NCBI RefSeq assembly: GCF_000721705.1
Contig: NZ_JOJL01000026.1
Coordinates: forward strand, 1 to 64,000
Direction of reading: 5' to 3'
DNA from: Actinoplanes subtropicus
Lineage (GTDB): Bacteria > Actinomycetota > Actinomycetes > Mycobacteriales > Micromonosporaceae
DNA: 64,000 nucleotides
In this document: positions 33,765 to 42,200 of the stretch, one piece after another
Numbering within the stretch: position 1 is the stretch's first letter
Layout: the number at the start of each line of letters is the position of its first letter
Position numbers and translations under genes: made by a program
Notes under the pieces: model-generated
Databases searched by the model: none
What the model saw: only the letters and a program-made list of their open reading frames with translations
What the model was told of the DNA's origin: nothing

Positions 33765-35096
33765 CTACTGTGGGCGGACGTTGTGGTTGGCGGCGAACAG
33801 GTTTGACGGGTCGTATTGGCGCTTGGCCGTTGCCAACCGGCGGTAGGTGTTGGGTGGGTAGACGGCGGCGACGTCCACTTCGGTCGATGAGCTGAGGAAG
33901 TTTGCGTAGGCGCCCATCGTGTGCGGGGCCAGGCGGTGCCAGAAGGCGTTCAGCGCGGGAGTGGCCGCCGCGATGACCGGGTCGGGGCCCAGCGTTGTGG
34001 CGACTACCAGCAGTTCGGCCTTGCGGTGAGGGTAGGCCGTGGCGTCGTCGGCTACCCGGGAGACCGCGCCGCCGACGGTGCGGATGGCCAGGAACGGGGA
34101 TTTGCCGGAGGCCGCCGCCTCGACCAGGTGCGCCAGGGCGGCCGATACCGACGCTGGGGCGATGAAGGCGCTGCGGGTGACCAGGCGGATGCCGGGCGGT
34201 GGGGTCATTCCGGCTTCCAGTACCGAGCCGTACGGCTTCAGGGTCACGTCGTCGGTCAGCAGCGGGGCCAGCCGGCGGATCGGGTCGATGGCGGTGGCGG
34301 CTGCGGAGGGGTCGTCTCCGTCGAACATGAGATGGATCTCGACGGGGGCGTCGGGGCCGCCGGCGAAGGGGTTGGCCAGGGTGGCGATCGCGGTCAGCTC
34401 CTCGGGGGCGCCGCGCATGTAGGTCGCCCACCCCTGCAGGACCGCCGCGGCCGACGTCGCCGGGAAGCTGAGCTTTCCGTGGTGGACTGCCGTGGTGGGC
34501 TGGGCCTCGAACTCGAATGCCGTCACCACCCCGAAGTTGCCGCCGCCGCCGCGCAGGGCCCAGAACAGTGATGGGTTCTCGGTCGCGTCGGCGCGCAGCA
34601 CCGAGCCGTCGGCGGTGACCACCTCGGCTCCGACCAGGCTGTCCAGGGCCAGGCCGTGCTTGCGGACCTTCCAGCCGATGCCCCCGCTCAAGGTGAGTCC
34701 GCCGACGCCCACGCTCCGGGTGTCGCCGGACGAGATGGCCAGGCCGTGCGGGTCCAGCGCGTCGGCCACGGCACCCCACGTGGCGCCACCCCCGACCCGC
34801 ACGAGAGACCCGCCGCCAAGGGAAACGGCCGACAGGCGGGACAGATCGATCACCAAGCCGCCGTCGTTGGTGGCGAAGCCCGGAAAGCTGTGCCCGCCGC
34901 CGCGAACCGCCAGCGGCAAGCCGGACGACGCCGCGAAGCGGACGGCCGCCCGCACGTCGCCCACGCCGGCCGGTCGCAGCACGTACGCCGGACTGCCGAC
35001 GGTCAGAACCGCGCGCCGGGCCGACTCGTAGTCCGCCGCGCCCGGCTCGACGATGTCGCCTTCGAAGTTGTCGAGGGTGTCCAGAACAGAAGTCAT
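33765..35096 (-). CDS. FAD-linked oxidase (berberine-bridge-enzyme-like)
   Basis: The 443-residue product has the FAD-binding PCMH fold (YVLRPAGVGDVRAAVRFA; VRGGGHSFPG with the flavin-linking His; GLTLSGGIGW; RGGGGNFGVVTAFEF) and the BBE C-terminus (YDPSNLFAANHNV). The cysteine that gives a second flavin bond in bicovalent relatives is not present (GLTLSG instead of a Cys form), so flavin is probably held by one bond. Family members oxidise sugars, alkaloids or secondary metabolites. There is no signal peptide from the ATG at 35096, which is preferred over an earlier frame start. It is isolated from biosynthetic genes, so the substrate is unknown. Confidence 0.9.
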   Translation of the reverse strand: MTSVLDTLDNFEGDIVEPGAADYESARRAVLTVGSPAYVLRPAGVGDVRAAVRFAASSGLPLAVRGGGHSFPGFATNDGGLVIDLSRLSAVSLGGGSLVRVGGGATWGAVADALDPHGLAISSGDTRSVGVGGLTLSGGIGWKVRKHGLALDSLVGAEVVTADGSVLRADATENPSLFWALRGGGGNFGVVTAFEFEAQPTTAVHHGKLSFPATSAAAVLQGWATYMRGAPEELTAIATLANPFAGGPDAPVEIHLMFDGDDPSAAATAIDPIRRLAPLLTDDVTLKPYGSVLEAGMTPPPGIRLVTRSAFIAPASVSAALAHLVEAAASGKSPFLAIRTVGGAVSRVADDATAYPHRKAELLVVATTLGPDPVIAAATPALNAFWHRLAPHTMGAYANFLSSSTEVDVAAVYPPNTYRRLATAKRQYDPSNLFAANHNVRPQ

Positions 35097-35151
35097 GTTC
35101 ACCCGACGCCGCCGCCCTGCACGATGTGACGCCATGTGACCGGCGACACGG

Positions 35152-35769
35152 TCACCCGCTCCCCGGGCGACGGAGGGACGGCCGAATCTGCTGGAAGCAG
35201 TAGTACAGCGCGATCACGAAGTGCGCGACCAGACACAACGGCGCACTGAACAACGCCACCACCATCGTCGTCAGATACAGCACCGTCCCGATCGCGCTGA
35301 ACCGGACGATCGAGCCGCGCACCCCGGCCGGGTCCACCCCGTCCGCCAGCAGCGCCGGATGCCGCGCCACATGGGTGTACAACGCCGCGAAGGACATCGA
35401 CATCGCCAGCATGACAAACGAATAAACCAAGGCTGCCGTACGCGCGTCAGCTCCTCCGTCGCGCAGGTACTCGGACATCAGCGCGGTCGTGAACGGGATC
35501 GCCACCACCGTCATCAACAGCAGAAGGTTGAGGAACAAGGTCACCCGGTCGACCCGCCCGACCAGCTGGAACACCCCGTGATGGTTGACCCAGATGATCC
35601 CGATGATCAGAAAGCTGGTCAAATAGGCGGCATACGCCGGCCACTCGTGCGCCAGGTCCCGCGCAAGCGTCCCGTGGCTCACCGGCACCCGCAGATCCAG
35701 AACCAGCAACGTGATGGCGATGGCGAGCACGCCATCGCTGAAGGCCTCGGTCCGTCCCGTGTCGCTCAC
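35152..35769 (-). CDS. TMEM175-family (DUF1211) membrane protein
   Basis: The 205-residue product has the signature RTEAFSDGVLAIAITLLVLDL near its start (RxxxFSDGVxAI) and about six membrane helices. Prokaryotic TMEM175 proteins are tetrameric potassium-permeable channels. The GTG at 35769 places the motif at residue 6, as usual; a start at 35811 would overlap the divergent gene. It lies head to head with the membrane protein gene at 35810. Confidence 0.9.
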   Translation of the reverse strand: MSDTGRTEAFSDGVLAIAITLLVLDLRVPVSHGTLARDLAHEWPAYAAYLTSFLIIGIIWVNHHGVFQLVGRVDRVTLFLNLLLLMTVVAIPFTTALMSEYLRDGGADARTAALVYSFVMLAMSMSFAALYTHVARHPALLADGVDPAGVRGSIVRFSAIGTVLYLTTMVVALFSAPLCLVAHFVIALYYCFQQIRPSLRRPGSG

Positions 35770-35809
35770 CGGATCATTATCCGGGCATCGATCTGCCACG
35801 ATAGCGGGC

Positions 35810-36787
35810 ATGCGCCGCCGATTCCGGCTCTCCTACCTGTACGTGCTGATCGGCGTGTTGCTGCTGCTCGCCTGCTTCCTGCTGCTCTACCCGGCGCGGG
35901 ACACCCCGGCCTTCGGCACCCAGCTGCGCATCAACGTCGGCTCCAACCTGCTCGACCTGGTGCTCGCGGTGCTGGTGTTGCAGCCGTTGGTGCTGTCGCT
36001 CAACCGCAACGCGGTGCGCTGGCGCGGCCGCCTCGACTACCGCGGCGTGATCCGCCGGATCGAGCGGGCCACCGACCACGTCGACGTCTGGAAGTACTGG
36101 ACCGGCCTGCTTGAGCCGCGCTTCGAGCCGGCCTTCACCGCCGCGGTCCGGGCCGCGCTGGACCGCGGCGTACGGTTCCGGCTCCTGCTCACCGACCCGT
36201 CGTCGCCGGATGCCGCCGAGCGTGCCCGGCAGGTCGCCCCGACCGACGCGCTCGCGCTGATCCGGCAGAACATCGAGCGGCTCGACGACCTGGTCCGGCA
36301 GCTGCCCGAGCGGCACGCCCAGCTCTTCCAGGTACGGATCAGCCCGGTCGGCCCGGCGCACGCCTGCTACCGGGTCGACGACTGGCTCTCCTACGGCCTG
36401 TTCCGCAACCGGCGGGTCAGCGAGAGCGACCAGCGCGAGGTCCGGGTCCGCGGCGACCTCGGCGCGCTGGCCCTGGAGGCGTTCGAGAACCGGTGGAACG
36501 CGCCCGGCCTGCTGCGCATCGGCGACCACTACCGGGTCCGGCTGCGGCTGACCGTCGGCGACACGGTCGTCGAGCAGGACCTGCGGTACGTGATCCACGA
36601 CGGCGAGCACTGGGTCAACGTGCACCCGGTCGCCAAATACGCCTTCCACCCCGACCACGAGGCGGCCGTCGACGGCTCCCGGTACGTGCTGGCCGACGGC
36701 CCGGCCGGCGCCGCCGGGGACCGGTACGCCGCCAAGTACGGCCCGGACCCGGGCGTGGTCCTCCTGAGGCTGACCAGCCCCTCATGA
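35810..36787 (+). CDS. Membrane-anchored hypothetical protein
   Basis: The 325-residue product has two N-terminal hydrophobic segments (about residues 8-30 and 45-65) and a cytoplasmic domain. It includes VDVWKYWTG and a FRLLLTDPSSP segment, reminiscent of phospholipase-D-like hypothetical proteins but without an HKD motif. A region DLRYVIHDGEHWVNVHPV lies near the C-terminus. No function is assigned. Start ATG 35810. It ends 43 bases before the GGDEF-EAL gene, codirectional, so they may be one transcript. Confidence 0.7.
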   Translation: MRRRFRLSYLYVLIGVLLLLACFLLLYPARDTPAFGTQLRINVGSNLLDLVLAVLVLQPLVLSLNRNAVRWRGRLDYRGVIRRIERATDHVDVWKYWTGLLEPRFEPAFTAAVRAALDRGVRFRLLLTDPSSPDAAERARQVAPTDALALIRQNIERLDDLVRQLPERHAQLFQVRISPVGPAHACYRVDDWLSYGLFRNRRVSESDQREVRVRGDLGALALEAFENRWNAPGLLRIGDHYRVRLRLTVGDTVVEQDLRYVIHDGEHWVNVHPVAKYAFHPDHEAAVDGSRYVLADGPAGAAGDRYAAKYGPDPGVVLLRLTSPS

Positions 36788-36829
36788 TCTGCCGCCCGCC
36801 GCCGAAAGGAACGGTGGAAGACGGGACGG

Positions 36830-39253
36830 ATGGGGATGAACGTACGGCGGAAGCTGCTGGGTGCGTTTCTGGCAGCGGCGGCCCTGGTCGCCGTGACCGG
36901 TGGCGTCGTGCTGCGCGCCGACCGGGTCGCGGCCCGCCAGGCGGCGGTCACCGAGGCCGAGCAGGTCGCCCGCGGCATCGCCAAGGACGTCGCGTTCGGC
37001 CTGGCCGCCGACAGCGACGGCGAGCAGCCCACGTCGCTGATGTACAACGCGCGCGGCCTCGCCGCATACCTCAAGCGCCTGCACGACCTGCAGGACCGCG
37101 ACATCGTCGTGGTCGACCAGAACGAACGGATCCTGGCCGACGCGAAACTGAGCAGCGCGGGCCTGCCCTTCACCGAGGACGACGACCACCAGGTACACGA
37201 CACCATCGCCGACGGGAAGTCGCGCGTGTTCGTCGAGGTCAGCGTCGACTACCCGGAGGGCATCCAGCAGGTCGTCGTGCCGCTGATCGGGCCGGGGAAG
37301 GCGATCAAGGGCGCCGTCGTGCTCGAGTACACCCCGATCTACCGGCAGATGCTGGCGGACACCGCGAAGACCCGGCGCAGCATCGTCGTCGCCATGGTGG
37401 TCTGCATCCTGCTGATCCTGCTGCTCGGCCTGGTGATCTCCGGGTCGATCACCAAGCGGATCAACTCGCTGACCCGGGCCGTGCAGGTCATCCGGGACGG
37501 CGACTACTCGGGCCGGGTGGCGCTCAAGGGGCGGGACGAGATCAGCCGGCTCGGGCGGACCTTCGACGACATGGCCGAGCGGCTCGAACGCTCGGCCCGG
37601 GAGATCCTGGCCAAGGAGTACACCGACAGCATCCTCGCGAACGCCGGCGAGGGCATCTGCGGGGTGGACGCCGGCGGCCGGATCACCTTCGCCAACCGGG
37701 CGGCCGGCCGGATCACCGGGCTCGGCGTGGACGGGCTGCTCGGCTCGGAGGCGCGACTCATCCTGCCGGACGACGAGCTCGCCGGGGGCGACGGCGACCG
37801 GGAGGGGACGCTGCCCCGGCCGGACGGATCGACGGTGCGGGTCGCGTACACCATCAACACCATCGCCAAGGACGGCGCGCGACTCGGCGCGGTGGTCGTG
37901 CTGCGCGACGTCAGTCGCCAGCGCGCGCTCGAGCACGACCTGCGCCACCAGGCCCTGCACGACGGCCTGACCGGGCTGCCCAACCGCAAGCTGTTCCTCG
38001 ACCGGCTCGAGCACGCGATGACCCGCACCCGGGAGACCGCCGTACTGTACCTGGACCTGGACGGCTTCAAGAAGGTCAACGACTCGCTCGGGCACAACGC
38101 CGGCGACCTGCTGCTGCGCACCGCCGCGGACCGGCTGGTCGCGGCGCTGCGCCCGCGAGACACGGTGGCCCGGCTCGGCGGCGACGAGTTCGCGGTGCTG
38201 ATCGAGGACGCCGGCGGACCGGCGGTGGAGGCGCTGGCCCAGGCCTGCCTGGAAACGCTGAACCAGCCGTTCCTGCTGCACGGCCGCAAGGCGGTGATCT
38301 CGGTGAGCATCGGCGTGGTGCTGAGCAGCACCGGCGACGCCGACGAGGTGATCCGCAACGCGGACGTGGCGATGTACGCGGCGAAGGCCCGCGGCAAGGG
38401 CTGCTACCAGATCTTCGAGAACCGCATGCACGAGCAGTTGCTGGACCGGCTGGACAGCGAGTCGCGGCTGCGCGACGCGGTGCACCAGGGCGAGCTGCGC
38501 CTGCACCTGCAGCCGGTGGTCGACCTGGGCAGCCGCAAGCTCTCCGGGGTGGAGGCCCTGGTCCGCTGGCAGGACCCCGTGCGAGGGCTGCAGCAGCCGG
38601 GGGCGTTCATCCCGCTGGCCGAGGAGACCGGGCTGATCACCGAGATCGACCGGTGGGTGCTGTTCGAGGCCTGCCAGGCGGTCAAGCAGTGGCAGGACCG
38701 GGACCCGGACGGTGCGCCGGGCTGGGTGAGCGTGAACCTGTCGGCGGCCAACCTGGACGTGCCCGACCTGACCGACCGGGTGGCGTACGCGCTGGCCACG
38801 ACCGGGCTCTCGCCGCACTCGCTGGTGCTGGAGCTGACCGAGACGGTGCTGATGCGCGACGTCGCGGTCACCTCGGCCCGGCTCGACGAGCTGCGCGAGC
38901 TGGGCGTGCGGGTGGCGATCGACGACTTCGGGACCGGGTACTCGTCGCTGGGCTACCTGCGGGACATCCCGGTGGACGTGCTCAAGGTGGACCGGTCGTT
39001 CATCGACGGGATGGAGGGCAACCGGCCGCAGCAGGAGCTGGTCAGCGCCGTGATCCAGCTCGGGCACACGCTCGGCCTGAAGGTGGTGGCCGAGGGGGTG
39101 GAGACCGAGGACCAGCTCGAGCTGCTGGGCCGGATGGGGGCCCGGTACGCCCAGGGGTATTACCTGGGACGCCCGGGCCCCGCCGATCAACTTTCCACGA
39201 ACACCGCGACCGTACGGGCGGGGACCGTGAACGTCCCGGAGGACCGCTCGTAG
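36830..39253 (+). CDS. Membrane sensor GGDEF-EAL cyclic-di-GMP enzyme with HAMP and PAS
   Basis: The 807-residue product has a transmembrane helix (about 10-30), an extracellular sensor region (35-175), a second helix (185-207), HAMP (208-260) and PAS (about 265-375). GGDEF follows with an intact motif and an RPRD inhibitory site, then EAL (EALVRW, NLSAANL, TETVL, DDFGTG, KVDRSF, EGVET). It senses an external cue and adjusts cyclic di-GMP. Both active sites look complete. ATG 36830 or 36836 could be the start. The last 67 bases overlap the convergent amylopullulanase gene. Confidence 0.93.
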   Translation: MGMNVRRKLLGAFLAAAALVAVTGGVVLRADRVAARQAAVTEAEQVARGIAKDVAFGLAADSDGEQPTSLMYNARGLAAYLKRLHDLQDRDIVVVDQNERILADAKLSSAGLPFTEDDDHQVHDTIADGKSRVFVEVSVDYPEGIQQVVVPLIGPGKAIKGAVVLEYTPIYRQMLADTAKTRRSIVVAMVVCILLILLLGLVISGSITKRINSLTRAVQVIRDGDYSGRVALKGRDEISRLGRTFDDMAERLERSAREILAKEYTDSILANAGEGICGVDAGGRITFANRAAGRITGLGVDGLLGSEARLILPDDELAGGDGDREGTLPRPDGSTVRVAYTINTIAKDGARLGAVVVLRDVSRQRALEHDLRHQALHDGLTGLPNRKLFLDRLEHAMTRTRETAVLYLDLDGFKKVNDSLGHNAGDLLLRTAADRLVAALRPRDTVARLGGDEFAVLIEDAGGPAVEALAQACLETLNQPFLLHGRKAVISVSIGVVLSSTGDADEVIRNADVAMYAAKARGKGCYQIFENRMHEQLLDRLDSESRLRDAVHQGELRLHLQPVVDLGSRKLSGVEALVRWQDPVRGLQQPGAFIPLAEETGLITEIDRWVLFEACQAVKQWQDRDPDGAPGWVSVNLSAANLDVPDLTDRVAYALATTGLSPHSLVLELTETVLMRDVAVTSARLDELRELGVRVAIDDFGTGYSSLGYLRDIPVDVLKVDRSFIDGMEGNRPQQELVSAVIQLGHTLGLKVVAEGVETEDQLELLGRMGARYAQGYYLGRPGPADQLSTNTATVRAGTVNVPEDRS

Positions 39254-42200
39254 GACGCCGTCCGGACCGCCGGGTCGGCCGAGGCCCGCTGGACGGGATG
39301 CAGACTGATCCGCTTCCCGGCCAGCGCGGCCACGGTCTGGGAGGTGGCCGCCGGGGTACCGTTGAACACCACGGTCACCGACTTCCAGGTCGGGTCGAGG
39401 CCCCGTCCGTCCAGAGTCATCGTGATGACCCCCGGGGTCTCGGCCGTGCCGGAGAGCGGGAACGTGAGGCGCTTCTGCACCTCGGCGGCGGTCGGCAGGC
39501 CGAAGACCGGCGAGGAGCGGCGGATCCGCAGCAGCTCCTGGTAGGTCTGGTCGGCCTGGTTGATCTCAGAACAGCCCGGCACCAGCGACGGGTCGGCCAG
39601 CAACGGCCGAGCATATTGCCATTTGTCCGAGTTGTCGGAAGCGGGCGGCAGGCCGCGGCCGAACCCGTTGCCGTCGGCACAATCCCAAATGATCTGGTTG
39701 AACCAATCGCCCGAGTTGAACGAGTTGCGATCCAAGGACTTGGACCGAAGACGCTCACTCCCCGAGGCGACAAATCCGACACCCTGCCCGAGGGCCGTGG
39801 CGGCGAGCGCCAGCGTCTGCATCCGCGCCCGATTTGCCCCAGACGTCCCTTGCGGCAGCTTGTAGGCGAGCGCGTCGTACAGAATCTCGTTGTCGTGCGC
39901 GTCCACATAGGTGATCGCATCCGACGGTTGTGCCGTGTATCCCGCCGGCGACCCGTTGTAGTCCACCTGCGAACCGGTCACGGCATTCCCGGCAGAGTCG
40001 ACAAAACGGTAAGAAGCGAGATTTCCGGAAAGGCCCACTTTGATGAGGTCCTGGTCGTGCAGCAGGCGGGCCTTCTGCTCGGCCGGCGACCCGTTGACCG
40101 TGTCCCCGTTCGGGTCGGTATAGAGACCGGACGCAAAGCCCTGAGCCCGCGGATCCGAGTCGAACGGCCCACCACCCCGCACGGCATCGCGCAGCCGGTC
40201 GTTGAACGTCCCGATCCCGGTCCCCGCCATGTTCGCCTGGGTCGCCTGCACGAACCGGGCGTTCCCGGCGACCTCCCCGAAGTCCCAGCCCTCGCCGTAC
40301 AGGTAAATGCTCTTGCCGTCGACGCCGTCCTTCGCGAGCGTGAGCCGGTCGAGGGCGGCCCGCACCGCCAGGATGTTGGCCTTCGGGTGATGACCCATCA
40401 AGTCGAAGCGGAAACCATCGATTTTGTACGCCTTGGCCCAGGTCACGATCGAGTCCACGACGAGCTTGCCCATCATCGCGTTCTCCGGCGCGGTGTTGGC
40501 GCAGCAGGTCGAGTTGGCGACCGTCCCGTCGGCGAGCAGCCGCTGGTAGTAGCCCGGCACGATCTGGTCGAGCACCGAGTTGGGGTCGGTGCCCGCCGCC
40601 GATGTGTGGTTGTAGACGACGTCCATCACCACGCGCAGCCCGGCCTTGTTGATCCCCTGGACCATCTGCCGGAACTCGAGCGTCCGATCGTCGGGGTCGA
40701 CCGCGTACCCGCCCTCGGGCGTCGTGTAGTGCAGCGGGTCGTACCCCCAGTTGTAGCCGTCCTGGGCGGCCACCGCGGCGACGCACGCCTGCTGTTTGTC
40801 CGAGTCGGGCGGCAGCGACGCCAGGTCACACGCCGGCACCTGCTGGTCGGCCCGGTTCTCCGGGATCGTCGCGAAGTCGAAGACCGGCAGCAGATGAAGA
40901 TGGGTCACGCCGGATTTCGCCAGCGCCGCGAGATGCCGCATGCCGGCCGTGTTCGGATCGGTGAACGCCTCGTACGTGCCCCGCGACGCGGCCGGGACGC
41001 TCGCATCCGCCATCGAGAAATCGCGTACCGAAAGCTCGGAGATCTGGATCTTGGCAGGCGCGGTGGCGGCCGGCTTGCGCAGACCCGACCAGCCCGCCGG
41101 CGCGAGCGCCGGATCGGCCAGGTCGACGATCCGGCTCAGCTTCGAGTCGGTCGACAGACCTAGGGAGTACGGGTCGGTGACCGTCGCCGTGACGATCTTC
41201 TGGGCAGCCGGTTGCCAGGCCGCGACCCGGTAGGCGTAATACTTCCCCTTCCAACTCGCCGGGCCGTGCACCGACCAGACACCGGTCCGGTCGTCCCGCT
41301 TCATCGCCACGGTCTGCGCGGCCGCGGTCGGGGTGTCGTACAGCTGCAGGTCGACGGTGTGCGCGGTCGGCGCCCAGACCGACAGCGTCGTCCCCACCGG
41401 CCCGAGGCTCGCCCCGGTCGCCGCCGGGTAGAGGTCGTCGAGCACTCCCGCGGTCTGCACCCCGGTCGCGGAGAGCAGGTTGCCCGCCGCGTCCCGCTCG
41501 GTCACCACGACCTGTCCCCGCAGCATGCCCGAAATATCGCCATTTCCCACGTTAAAGGCGTCGTACTGCCAAAGGTGCGGGAACTTCGTACGCTCGGCCT
41601 CGGTCAGGCCGTCCCGGCGCGCGCTGAGCGGAACCGTCTTGTACGAACCGGTGAGTTCCCCGTTCGCGACGCCGATCCCGCCATCGGATGCGGATACCAG
41701 CGCATACTGCTTGCCGTCGGTGGAATCGCCGGGCTTCCAGGCGATCGTCCCCCGGTCGATCCACACCGCCGACGACTTGGACGGGTCGATCACGCCGCCG
41801 GTGCCGGCCTTCTTCACCACCGGCAGCAGGCGGTCGGTGACCCCGGACAGCAGCCACACCTCCCGCCCCGCGGTGGCGAAGTCGAGCCGTTGGTCGTCCG
41901 GCAGATCCTTGGTGTCGCCCTTGTGCACGATGTAGCTGAGCCCGGTCGCCCCGGCCGCCAGCGGCACCTTGAAGGTCACACCGTACGAGTCGGTCGCGGC
42001 CGGCGGCAGCGGCGAGCCCCAGTCGGTGCCGGTGGCCGCGCCGTCCCAGACGTGCAGCCCCCAGCCGCTGTAATCGCCGTCCGCCCGGTGGTAGTGGATG
42101 ATCGCCGTGTTCTGGTCCTGCGCCGGGTAGTCGTGACTGGTGTAGACCGCCGGATCGCCCTGCTTGAGCCACGCCTCCGGGTTCTTGGACGGGTCCAGGG